Below, one piece after another: positions 12,895 to 21,676 of a stretch of 39,994 bases of DNA. The notes beneath the pieces were generated by a model. The model worked only from the letters and a program-made list of their open reading frames with translations, searched no databases and was not told the origin of the DNA. How positions within the stretch are numbered: position 1 is the first letter of the stretch; each line of letters starts with the position of its first letter. A program made the position numbers and the translations under genes. The DNA is from Ureaplasma sp. Hg2 (GTDB lineage Bacteria > Bacillota_I > Bacilli_A > Mycoplasmatales > Mycoplasmoidaceae), in contig JAACJW010000006.1 in assembly GCA_021378525.1 (NCBI GenBank), positions 1-39,994 on the forward strand, read 5' to 3'.

Positions 12895-13513
12895 GTTGAG
12901 CTAAATTCTTATCGATATTTTTGATAAAATCGTCAACAAGTCTTTGGTTATCTTTTTTGTTGATTTCTTTTTTAATCAATGCTTCTGCTGCAGAAAAAGC
13001 TACATTAATAATTTCTTTTTGCATATCTTGACGAAGTTTTTCCTCTTGTTTAAGAGCTTCATCCTTTGCTTCGTTTTGAATTCGTCGCGCATTTGCTTTT
13101 GCTTCAACTTCTAAACGTTCGCGAATTTTATATCCTTCATCGTTAGCTGCATTTACAATGTGAATTGCTTGTGCTTGTGCTCTAATTTGTTCTTCTTTCG
13201 ATTTTTCAAAGTTAGAGAATGCTTCTTCTTTTGCTTTTTTAGTTTGTTCAACTTCTCTCATTAGATGGTCTTTTCTTTTGTCAGTTCAACGGTTGGCTGG
13301 TTTTCACACTAGTCAAATAATTAAACTTAAAAGAATAATCATCGCAATTATTTGGGCAATAAATACTCAAACGTTGGGAAAGATTTGGTTGATAATTTCA
13401 TTAGATGTTACTCCGTCAATTTCAGCCGAACAACTTGTTAAAGGCAAAAGTAAAGTCATTGATGAACCTAGGCCTAAGGCCGCAATTAATCATCTTTTTT
13501 TAGTTTGCTTCAC
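12887..13513 (-). CDS. atpF: ATP synthase subunit b, lipoprotein form
   Basis: The 208-residue peripheral-stalk subunit starts with GTG at 13513, seven bases after a strong GGAGG. Residues 1-28 form a lipoprotein signal ending in LTSC, so Cys28 should be lipidated. A transmembrane helix follows at ~45-68, then W-K-P-A-N-R-W and a long charged coiled coil (E-x-x-K-x-A-R-R-x-x-x-E-A type). Four UGA codons encode Trp in the N-terminal quarter. The b subunit of M. pneumoniae has been described as a lipoprotein, so this is a known mycoplasma trait. Confidence 0.94.
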
Positions 13514-13547
13514 GTGATTACCTCCTTCGTTATTTCTTGATATTTTA

Positions 13548-13820
13548 TTAATTCATACCTGGTGCAACGAAGATAAGTAAAATCGCAATAATCAATGCGT
13601 AGATTGCAGATGACTCAGCCATCGCAGCTCCTACGATCATTGTTTTAGTAATTTTTCCTTCTACTTCAGGGTTACGTGCGATTGCCATTGCTGCGGCACC
13701 ACCTGCATAACCTTGACCAGCACCTACTCCAGATGCTGCGACCATAGCACAACCTGCACCGATATAAGCGCCTGCAACTTGAATGTTGCCAGTTATATCT
13801 GCTATTAATGATAAATCCAT
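13548..13820 (-). CDS. atpE: ATP synthase subunit c
   Basis: The 90-residue proteolipid forms the rotor ring in the membrane. Two hydrophobic helices flank the polar loop A-R-N-P-E at 48-52. The ion-carrying carboxylate is Glu69 in AESSAIY, and helix 1 carries GAGQGYAGG. Gln36, Glu69, Ser70 and Tyr74 together match the residue set known from Na+-binding c rings. It follows atpB with a good AAGGAG site. Confidence 0.96.
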   Translation of the reverse strand: MDLSLIADITGNIQVAGAYIGAGCAMVAASGVGAGQGYAGGAAAMAIARNPEVEGKITKTMIVGAAMAESSAIYALIIAILLIFVAPGMN

Positions 13821-13831
13821 TATGTTTCTCC

Positions 13832-14665
13832 TTAATTATTAGCTAAATGAACATTGTTATTTAGCTTTTTTTCTTTTTTTAATTCTAGTTTAGCTAATTT
13901 TTTTTCCTTAGCTAATTTTCTTTCTTCTTCATACTCAAGACCATGTTGATATTCTAATCCTCAATAACTTACAGTTAATAACGTAAATACGAAGGCTTGA
14001 ATCAAGCCAGCGAATAACGAAAAGTAAATCATAAGTGCTGGTAACAAGAATGTTCCAGCGACGATAATTACACCAATTGCAGGGAACATGTTAGAAACAC
14101 TTCCTAGCGCCCAGAAGATTACCGCGAAGATAATCGATCCAGACATGACGTTACCTCATAGCCGGAATGTAATTGAAAGTAGTGGTGTAAATTTACCAAT
14201 AATTTCTAATGGGTTAATCATTACAGGAATCTTGTGATCCATAATTGTTACCCGGATAAGAAATTGATTTACAAAACTTAGTTTTTGATATTTAATCGCC
14301 ACTACAAAAGTTCCAATAAACATAATCAAACCTAGAGTCATCGGAACTGTCGACGCAGTAGCTGGTTCTTTAAAACCAAAAACCATTGCGATATTTCCAA
14401 GACATAGGTAGGAAAGTAGGAAGATGAAATATGGTGTTAATTTAACAAATTTGACACCTAGTGATTCAACAACTAATGATCGACATGCTGCTATAAAAGC
14501 GTCCATAATTAATGTGAAACGTTTTGGCGTATCATCTGGTTTTAACTTTCGCACTTGAAGAAAGTAAATCAAACAAAAAGCTCCTATTACAATTGTTAAA
14601 ATTATAATCGAGGTAATTTGCGGAATTGCACCGTATTCAAGTGTTAAAGGATTGTATGCATCCAT
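13832..14665 (-). CDS. atpB: ATP synthase subunit a with basic C-terminal tail
   Basis: The 277-residue membrane stator forms the ion channel against the c ring. Several transmembrane helices are visible. The essential arginine is Arg168 in F-R-L-W-G-N, where W170 is encoded by UGA. After the last helix (~residue 235) the protein continues for ~40 residues with E-Y-E-E-E-R-K-L and many Lys, a cytoplasmic tail not found in standard a subunits. A similar tail occurs on the membrane protein at 9677-10258. The ATG follows GGAGGTGG by a short spacer. Confidence 0.95.
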
Positions 14666-14692
14666 TTATTCCACCTCCTGTGATTTATTATC

Positions 14693-15112
14693 CTAGTTTT
14701 TAGTATTTTTTTTGACTCAAACAATACTATATATAGATATATAGGTAATGCTTAATAGTAAAAAACCACATAACATGTAAATACTAAAAACGTTTGGATA
14801 ATAATAATTAACGGTAAAGCCGATTGCCATTGGAATAATATATATAATATTATTCAAGGTATTTACAAATGATAAAATCACTGTGGCTAAAACCCGTTTT
14901 GTTCTTTTTTTAGCTAACTTTTTAATGTACCCTGGTATCGAGCAATTTATAAATTTAGCTAAAACGACAAACGGTGCTGTTAAGATGGTTGCGTATAGAT
15001 ATTGTCATAATGAATTATCAACTCATCCCATTATCAAACATATCGTAATAATAAGTCCGCTAATGGCAAGATAAATTATGATTAAATCATTAAAAAAATT
15101 ATCACGTAACAA
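14693..15112 (-). CDS. AtpI-like four-helix membrane protein
   Basis: A 139-residue frame with three UGA-encoded Trp lies immediately upstream of atpB. It has four hydrophobic helices and short loops, with basic patches (K-K-L-A-K-K-R-T-K-R) on the inside. Position and layout match the AtpI-like protein that heads F1FO operons, thought to help assemble the c ring; sequence similarity alone is too weak to prove it. I see no ATG. The proposed start is TTG at 15112, five bases after GGGGTG and ~60 bases below the promoter at 15183-15210, which rules out longer starts. The start is the least certain part. Confidence 0.7.
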
Positions 15113-15182
15113 TCTTTCACCCCGCTTATTCAAGCCAAAGCAAGAAATTCATACTAAATGATAGGTGTTTGACTCAAAACAA

Positions 15183-15210
15183 ATTATACTCTTAACTTTA
15201 TAAAAATCAA
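15183..15210 (-). promoter_or_regulatory. Promoter of the ATP synthase operon
   Basis: On the minus strand TTGATT (15205-15210) and TATAAT (15183-15188) are separated by 16 bases. The -10 is a perfect consensus. Transcription would begin near 15175 and leave a leader of ~60 bases before the AtpI-like gene. Confidence 0.65.
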
Positions 15211-15379
15211 CGTTTTAGATAAAAATATTTTTTTAATTATTTCTTTGTCTAAAGGGCGGTCTATATATACATATAACGTTTAATCCAGTGATATCTTTAT
15301 GTCTTAAATGAATCCGAGTTAAAATCTTTCAGTGAGTCATCGGAATTAAACCGCGCTATTTTAAATGAATAACAACTAT

Positions 15380-16210
15380 TTAAATTAACTTAAAAAAATC
15401 TTCGCCATTTTTTTCTAAAGTTAAAATATGATATCCCGTTTTAATAAAAATGTAGTTGCTAGCTGATTTATCTAACAGCTTATTGCTTTTACTTATCATC
15501 TTATCTTCGCCCGATTGGACATAATAAACAATTGAATCTTCTCTGGCAATCTCAGTCACAAGTATTTTCCAAGCTTTTCTAAATGAGAAATGTGACGCTA
15601 ACGTTACTTTGGAACTATATTTAACTTTTGATTGCATTTTAACAATCCTTTTTAAAACCTTGTTGCTGCTTAATACTTCTGCAAAAGGCGAAAGTATTTT
15701 AGTATCAATATTAGTTAGTAAAGTAAAGCATATTTTAAGTGAAATGACTGTCTGTGATCAAACGGACAACGGCGAAATATTAACTATTTCATTTGGCATA
15801 TTGCAGCCTAGAATCTTACTAACATGATTGGGATATTTTTGATTATATAAGATGGCTAATGCCGTTCCCCAAGATTCACCTAATAGGATAATTTTTTTAA
15901 CGTGGGGCATTGATGCTTTTATATGATTAATTATTAAATCTAAGTCATCAACGTAAACTCAATAGTTTTTTGTTGGCTTATTATGGTTGTCGCCTTGTGC
16001 TCTTTGGTCAAATCCAAGTAAATATTTATCATCAAAGGTTTCAAAATCAAAATACGGAATCATACCGATGTTACCATTTAATCCGTTAATAAAAATGCAA
16101 ACTGTTTCACTTGCTTCTTTTGGTTCAACCATAATTATGGGAATTGGTTTTTCCATTCCTTTGAGGTTTAATTCTGATTTAGTGATACGAGCTTCATCGA
16201 ATTTTTTCAT
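15380..16210 (-). CDS. Alpha/beta-hydrolase fold serine hydrolase
   Basis: The 276-residue protein has a nucleophile elbow G-E-S-W-G with Ser113 after strand V-K-K-I-I-L-L. Asp236 (in G-E-D-K) and His261 (in G-Y-H) are likely the other triad members. An N-G-L-N-G stretch near 42-46 could form the oxyanion hole, and F-D-Q-R-A-Q-G-D near 67-74 fits the family. It is a lysophospholipase/carboxylesterase-type enzyme of unknown substrate; mycoplasmas use such enzymes to take host lipids. Trp codons at 15959 and elsewhere are UGA. It starts two bases after the glf stop, so the two are co-transcribed. No signal peptide is visible, so it should be cytoplasmic. Confidence 0.85.
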
Positions 16211-16212
16211 TA

Positions 16213-17355
16213 TTAGTTTTGGTCCTTGCTAATTTCTGATGCTAGATTCATTGCAGCAGCAATAATTTTATCCATGTCATAATATTTATATTCTGCAAGG
16301 CGACCTAGCACATATAAATTCTTATATTCACTTAAAAGCTCGTAATACTTTTTATATTGATTCAAATTCTTTTTATTATTAATTGGATAAAAGGGAATAT
16401 TGTAAAATTCATCAGTCGGATCATAAGCACCGGGGTACTCTTTTGAGATTGTAGTGTCATTAGTTTTTTGGAATGTCATTTTTTTATATTCACATATTCT
16501 TGTCATTGTTGGATGGGCTGGATAATTAATTACGGCCACATCCTGATATGAATCTTTTTTAATGTCGTTAAAATCTATTTTTAGCGAACGGTATGGCAAT
16601 CTTCCAAAACGATAATTAAACAAAGCACCAATTGGTCCGGTATAAATATTAATCACTTTGTCATTGATTACTTTAATGCCATCGGTATTTAGTTTGATTG
16701 TAATATTGGGGTGGTCAATTATCTTATTGATCCAAATACTATAACCTTCAACCGGCAAACCTTGATAAGGATGGTTAATAAAATAATTTCACGTTCGATT
16801 TAGATTAATGCTAACTCTTTTAATAATGTTGGGGTCTAATTTATCAATATTTATGCCTCACATTTTAGCACTATAATTAGCATAAACATAATCATAGATA
16901 TAACGGCAAATATCTTTATTTTTTGTTTCTTTTAGTTGATTTAATAATTCTGCAATATTAACTTTATTAACGTTTGGAAATAAGGTTTTAACCTCTTTTA
17001 TAAAACCTTGGATATCGTTAGGATATAAGGCTTCAATGCTGTCAAAATTAATTGGCATCTTAATGAATTTTCCATCAACTTCTACCAATACTTGATTAAT
17101 GTAATTATTGAATTTACTAAACCGATTAGCAAAATCTCACACAACCTTATTATCAGTATGAAAAATATGCGGCCCATACTTATGGACTAGAACTCCGTTG
17201 GCACGATAATAGTCATAACAATTACCACCAATATGATCTTCTAATTCATAGATAGTCACTTGATAGTTCTTTTCAGCGAGCAATCTAGCAAGCGTACAAC
17301 CTGCTAAACCAGCGCCGATAATGTTCACATGTAATTGTTTAGATTGAGTCTTCAT
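16213..17355 (-). CDS. glf: UDP-galactopyranose mutase
   Basis: This 380-residue flavoenzyme interconverts UDP-galactopyranose and UDP-galactofuranose. The FAD-binding N-terminus I-I-G-A-G-L-A-G (12-19) with E-L-E-D-H-I-G-G-N-C (36-45) and the active-site stretch K-Y-G-P-H-I-F-H-T near 59-67 are typical. Later conserved features include N-R-T-W-N-Y-F, E-G-Y-S-I-W-I and the C-terminal G-R-L-A-E-Y-K-Y-Y-D-M with near-invariant residues. UGA encodes Trp at 17134-17136. The ATG follows CGGAGG. Its presence predicts galactofuranose in a glycolipid or capsule. It diverges from the membrane-protein gene at 17502. Confidence 0.93.
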
Positions 17356-17443
17356 AAAAACCTCCGACGTTCATTGATGAGCAATGTAATTGTTTTATAT
17401 TGTAATAGATAATTTCATGTTTGGTAGATAATAAGATAAAAAG

Positions 17444-17472
17444 TTGATAATTATTAATTAAAATTATAAAAT
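17444..17472 (+). promoter_or_regulatory. Promoter of the LPG-synthase-type membrane-protein gene
   Basis: TTGATA at 17444-17449 and TAAAAT at 17467-17472 are 17 bases apart, each one mismatch from consensus. Transcription would start ~20 bases before the AAGGGGGG ribosome site of the gene at 17502. The same 146-base gap must hold the opposing glf promoter, for which I see only a weak TACAAT. Confidence 0.6.
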
Positions 17473-17501
17473 TAGAATAATAACTTTAAGGGGGGATCAG
17501 T

Positions 17502-18653
17502 ATGGGCGCAAGCAATACAACTTTCTGAACAAAAAGAAAAATCCTAACTTATAGTTTGCTACTAATAATTATTATTATTTTAAGCGTCTTAACCATAATC
17601 TTTATTTTGCAGATTAACTTTGTAGCAGTCTTCCAACAATTATTTGATTCATTATCACACGGTGGTTTAAATATCTTATGGTTTGTTTTATTGTTAATCT
17701 TACCTTTTTATAAATCAATGAGTTATTTCTTAATGGTTTATTTCCATATTAGAAAGATGAATATCCACTTTCATTGATATCAATGATTACAATATTGTTT
17801 CATTTTGGTCTTCTTAACTTCGGTAACCCCTTTTAGCATTGGCGCGGAACCTTTTATTATTTATTGACTAAATAAGAATAAAGTCCCGGCCAAGGAAGCT
17901 AGTGCAATGGTTCTGAGCAGCACAATTGTCGCTCAACTTGCAATCGTTTGTATTACCTGACCTTCATTTATTTACATTAGTACCATGTATAGCTCGTTAG
18001 CGGCGTCCTCTGAAGGTTTGCTTGGCTATTGATTTGGTTTAGTCGGAATGATCATCGACATGTTAGGCGTCACATGTTTTATCGTTTTAGGGATGAGTGT
18101 TAACGTTCACTATTGATTGGCACATGGCTTTAACTTATGTAAAAAACAAATGAAATTAAGTTATGTTGATAAAGCATCATTGAAAGAACAATATCAAAAA
18201 CAAGGTGATTTTCAATTACTATTCATTACTAAATTAAAAAACTATCCAGCGATGATAACTATTTTTATCTATAGTTTATCATATCAAGTCTTCTGTTATC
18301 TAGCGGTTTACTTGTCGTTATTAGAGTTAAGCAATAGTAGTGAAATACCATTCACTTTAACAGATATTTATAATTATAGTAATATTGCAATTACGGCTAA
18401 TAACTTTATGCCGGTTCCCGGTAGTGAAGGTACAATCCAATTATTAATGCAAACCTTAATTAAAGCCGGATCACAGACTGCACTAAGTAATGATGCGGTT
18501 ACATTATTAAATAATAGTTTGTTTATATGAAGATTTTTTAGTTTTTATTTACCAACACTAATCGGGTTATCTTGTTTGTTTAGTCAAATAGGCGTAATCT
18601 CTTACCATCATTTTCAAAACAAACATAACAAGATAGATACTAAACCGGTTTAG
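17502..18653 (+). CDS. LPG-synthase/MprF-type transmembrane flippase-like protein
   Basis: This 383-residue protein is the only plus-strand gene in the window. It has about eight hydrophobic helices. The short motifs G-A-E-P-F-I-I-Y-W (~residue 114-122) and N-N-F-M-P-V-P-G-S-E-G (~303-313) are characteristic of the lysylphosphatidylglycerol-synthase transmembrane family (PF03706, COG0392), the flippase half of MprF. The soluble aminoacyl-transferase half is absent. UGA encodes Trp repeatedly. The start ATG follows AAGGGGGG. Beside glf and two glycosyltransferases it may move a glycolipid across the membrane; that is inference. Confidence 0.85.
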
Positions 18654-19533
18654 CTTCAAATACTTTTAGAACGTATCATCTAACTATCATTCGATACAAT
18701 CATCTTAAATATCAAGGCAATCAATTATAGTTGATTGTTTTTTTTATATTCAATTTACGTTTTAGTTGTTTCCGATATGGACCCATCATGCTATACATCA
18801 AACCAACAAGGGGCGCGTTGTAATCGTTAATTAATGATTCGATAAGATTACTCCAAGCATCTACTTTTTTATCATGTCAAAGCTCAGTTGATGAATTACC
18901 TTCTCGCTCACTATTTCAAATTCCGACAACCTTATTTAAGTGAATTAATAAACCCACTGATTTGTTAATCATATCTTGAAATAGAATCGCATCTTGGAAG
19001 GAAATATTTTCTTTTAAACTATCACCTGAATAAAATAATTTCTGGCTGTAAAACTTTCCTATCGGCAAGCTGTATGGTGTCCGATAGGCATCCTTATTAT
19101 CGATGATTTGTTTATTAGTCCAAAACGGTTTGATAATTTTTTTAGATCCGTCAGCAAAAGAGCGTTGGTATCTCGAAGTTATTATCTCAATGTTTTGAAA
19201 TTGATCTATTATCTTTTTCACATTTGCTAGACAATTATAATAATAAGTATCATCTGCATCTAAAATGGTGATGTATTTACCATTGAGCAAACGTTCGCGT
19301 TTAACATAATTAATATTGCCGCCTCAATTACTATTTTCCTTGTGGAAGTAAAGAAAATTAGGTTTATCTTTAATGTATTCCTTAATTAAATCAGCAGATT
19401 TATCTTTGGAATCATCATCAATAATAATAACCTCATAAAAATTCTGATAAAGCGATTGATGAAAAATGCTATCTAAAGTAGCGATAATTGAATTTTCCAT
19501 ATTATAGACGGGCACAATTATGGAAAATAACAT
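18640..19533 (-). CDS. Family 2 glycosyltransferase (GT-A fold)
   Basis: The 297-residue protein begins with S-I-I-V-P-V-Y-N-M-E, then V-I-I-I-D-D-D-S-K-D and the metal-binding I-L-D-A-D-D-T, all typical of GT2 enzymes that use nucleotide sugars. No transmembrane helix is obvious. With UGA as Trp the frame does not end at the TGA at 18721 but runs to TAG at 18640, adding ~28 residues containing four UGA Trp and overlapping the convergent gene by 14 bases. The tail also contains the terminator of that gene. The ATG overlaps the stop of the upstream glycosyltransferase by one base (TAATG). Substrate unknown. Confidence 0.85.
18718..18745 (+). terminator. Rho-independent terminator after the plus-strand membrane-protein gene
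   Basis: CAATCAAT pairs with GTTGATTG (one G-U) around a TATA loop and is followed by eight T on the plus strand, 65 bases after the stop at 18653. It lies inside the predicted 3' end of the convergent glycosyltransferase gene. Confidence 0.8.
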
Positions 19534-20570
19534 TATCTAATTTCCTTTTTAATTACTTTTAAAAAAGGGTTTGAAGAGATAACAAAAATAAATCGGTTAA
19601 GTAAGCCGATATTTCCCTTTGATTTTAAAATGAAGTGGAAATAGCGTGTATTGATATATTTATTATAGAATTCATCAGGTAATTTACCTCTTACATTTTT
19701 TAATAATTCTAAAATTCTCTCGTGCTTTGTAGACCAACTTATTGATTCGTCCAAACTTATAATAAGAACATTTAAATAAATAATTGTTTTCAAAGCTCGA
19801 GCAATTGTGTCTTTGCGATTAGAAGAAATTGTTGGCGGAACTTCAATGTCTAAAGCTATTTCCAGAATTTTTAAATACTGGTCTTTATTTTTCATTAACA
19901 TATCTAATTGCATGCTTTGTTCGCCTGCATGAATAATATACATATAAACCGGAAGACTATCAACATAATGAATTGTTTTTGCTAATGTCAAACTTTTTAA
20001 AACTAATAAAGAGTCGGTATAGAAAATGCCTTCAGGAAGATTGAATCCTTTTTTATACATTCTTTTTGATAGTGTTAGTGAGTGAATCGATAACAATTGT
20101 TTATAAAGATTTATGTCATCCAAATCAACCGTTTTATCTAAAGCATTTTGTTTGGTAAAGATCTTATTAAGAGAACGGTATGAGATACTACTATTATTAC
20201 GGAATCCAAAATCAGTTACAACTAAATCAGCATCGATACATTTTAGCTTTTCAATAAATGTATTTAAATTAATTAATTCATCATCAGAATCTAAAATTTT
20301 TAGATACTTAGTATCAACTAGTGGGAAAACATAATTCATAACCGAACCCCAGTTACCATTTCCCTTTTTTAAGTAACGAAACATTTTAGGAAACTTATTG
20401 ATAAATGGTTGAATTTTTGCTTCTGTATCATCTGTACTTCCGTCATCTACAATAATAATATCTAAATCATCCACTTTTTCACAATTGATTGAAGATAATG
20501 TTCTTTCTATTTTTTTAGCTCTATTATACGTAGGGATAATTAGAGTTAGTGTTTTTTGTATTTTTGCCAT
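19533..20570 (-). CDS. Family 2 glycosyltransferase
   Basis: The 345-residue protein carries the GT2 hallmarks L-I-I-P-T-Y-N-R (residues 10-17), I-I-V-D-D-G-S-T-D-D (38-47) and the metal-binding I-L-D-S-D-D (92-97). The C-terminal third is helical and basic, a common membrane-surface binding feature. Its only Trp codons are TGG, unlike its neighbour. The ATG at 20570 has no close ribosome site; an AAAGGAGG lies ~60 bases upstream, and an in-frame TAG prevents extension to it. It is co-transcribed with the next GT2 gene. It may build glycolipid or capsule together with Glf. Confidence 0.87.
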   Translation of the reverse strand: MAKIQKTLTLIIPTYNRAKKIERTLSSINCEKVDDLDIIIVDDGSTDDTEAKIQPFINKFPKMFRYLKKGNGNWGSVMNYVFPLVDTKYLKILDSDDELINLNTFIEKLKCIDADLVVTDFGFRNNSSISYRSLNKIFTKQNALDKTVDLDDINLYKQLLSIHSLTLSKRMYKKGFNLPEGIFYTDSLLVLKSLTLAKTIHYVDSLPVYMYIIHAGEQSMQLDMLMKNKDQYLKILEIALDIEVPPTISSNRKDTIARALKTIIYLNVLIISLDESISWSTKHERILELLKNVRGKLPDEFYNKYINTRYFHFILKSKGNIGLLNRFIFVISSNPFLKVIKKEIR

Positions 20571-20677
20571 ATTTATTATAAATATCTACTTATAATGTAT
20601 TAAAAAATTAATAGTAGAAATATATATTTTCCTCCTTTAACAGATTAATGAGTTAACAATAATTAAAATCATACAAT

Positions 20678-20706
20678 ATTATACAACTTAAAAATTATTT
20701 ATGCAA
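20678..20706 (-). promoter_or_regulatory. Promoter candidate for the glycosyltransferase pair
   Basis: Minus-strand TATAAT at 20678-20683, with TTGCAT 17 bases upstream (20701-20706). It would give a leader of about 100 bases before the ATG at 20570, containing the isolated Shine-Dalgarno sequence. Confidence 0.45.
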
Positions 20707-20829
20707 GATATAGTATTTATGTGCAAAAGGAAGGGCTGTGCAAGGTGTTTGGGTTCTTTTATTAAATTAATTAGAGACTTATTCTAATTTTCAAATTTTC
20801 AAATAGATATGTAAATATCGTTATAATCG

Positions 20830-20850
20830 TTTTAGACTTTTTGTCTAAAA
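20830..20850. repeat. Short perfect hairpin
   Basis: TTTTAGAC and GTCTAAAA form a perfect 8-bp stem around a loop of five T. No T run follows on either strand, so it is not a standard terminator. Confidence 0.5.
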
Positions 20851-20933
20851 TACGTCGCAATAACTTTCGAATTGATCCTCTATATATTGCATTATAACTC
20901 CGCTTAGTGATCATCATAGTTTTAAATATTAGC

Positions 20934-20991
20934 AATAATATAAATATCCGTAAGTAAAATTCAAACTTTACTTACGGATATTTATATTATT
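20934..20991. repeat. Perfect 25-bp inverted repeat at the tdk stop codon
   Basis: Two 25-base arms (20934-20958 and 20967-20991) are exactly complementary around an 8-base loop. The core is ATATCCGTAAGTAAA. The first stem base on the minus transcript is the last base of the tdk stop codon. The stem is far longer than the other terminators here (7-12 bp) and lacks a proper T run, though a T-rich arm follows. It may be an unusual terminator, an mRNA stabiliser or a relic of a small mobile element. Confidence 0.9.
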
Positions 20992-21659
20992 TATTTTGTA
21001 TGACGACTTGATTTAATTTTATGTTTAGCTAAAATTTTATTATATTGTTCCTCAGCTAAAGTTTTTGGTTTGCCTGGAACTTCGTGATGATGGCGACATC
21101 TAGCAGTGTATTTTTCTGTGTTGCCAATTAATACAATTGGCGAATCATAAATCGCTGGCTTATGATTTATTAGCCTTTGTGTCATCGTAGCAGGTGCACC
21201 ACACTCTGTACAAATTGCCGTTAGCTTATGGATGTGTTCAGCATGCGTTAAAATTTCTGGTAAAGGTCCGAATGACTCACCTCTAAAGTTTTTTTCCAAA
21301 CCTGCCACTAATACAATATACCCATTATTGGCTAAAGTTGTACAAACGTCTTTTAGGTTAAGCGTGAAAAATTGAGCTTCATCAATCGCAATAATATGAG
21401 GGTTAGATTTAAATTCATAAATATGAGTAAAAATTTCAATTGGATCAGTAATCTCAATCGCGTTAATGGCTCGCCCGTCCCTTGATTTAATTTGTGAAGT
21501 TCGTGTGTCTAGTTTTGGTTTGAATACTAAAAATTCAACTTCGGCAAATCGCATTCGATTTAAACGACGCAGTAACTCCTCAGATTTTCCTGCGAACATT
21601 GGCCCGCAAATAACTTCAATTCAACCCTTAGGGGTTGTAAAAGCATTAAATTTAGCCAT
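20991..21659 (-). CDS. tdk: Thymidine kinase
   Basis: This 222-residue type II thymidine kinase phosphorylates deoxythymidine with ATP in nucleoside salvage, essential in mycoplasmas, which lack de novo pyrimidine synthesis. The P-loop G-P-M-F-A-G-K-S lies at 19-26, the catalytic base in D-E-A-Q-F at 93-97, and a zinc site in C-T-E-C-G with C-R-H-H-H downstream. The start is the ATG at 21659 with GGAGAAA upstream; a UGA Trp follows at codon 13, so the apparent shorter start at 21599 is wrong. It begins 17 bases after ychF and ends in the 25-bp inverted repeat. Confidence 0.94.
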
Positions 21660-21676
21660 TAATAATTTCTCCTTTT

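Larger units (their letters stand above)
20571..20990. other. 420-base gene-free region
   Basis: No convincing protein gene is present. It holds a promoter candidate for the glycosyltransferase pair (20678-20706), an isolated AAAGGAGG on the minus strand at 20631-20638, a perfect 8-bp hairpin (20830-20850) and the 25-bp inverted repeat at 20934-20991. A plus-strand TATAAT lies at 20822-20827. The stretch is very AT-rich. Confidence 0.7.

Noticed and set aside
14715-14745. Short palindrome CTATATA/TATATAG near the end of the AtpI-like gene
   Set aside because: Lies within coding sequence, AT-only, and no T run follows; likely chance in AT-rich DNA.
15222-15379. Inverted repeat (AATCCGA/TCGGATT) downstream of the hydrolase gene, considered as terminator or tRNA
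   Set aside because: Loop is long, there is no T run and no tRNA T-arm or acceptor pattern; too weak to call.
20719-20787. Plus-strand 22-codon frame with three Cys in the 20571-20990 gap
   Set aside because: No ribosome site, not extended by similarity, and such short frames arise by chance. Not called.
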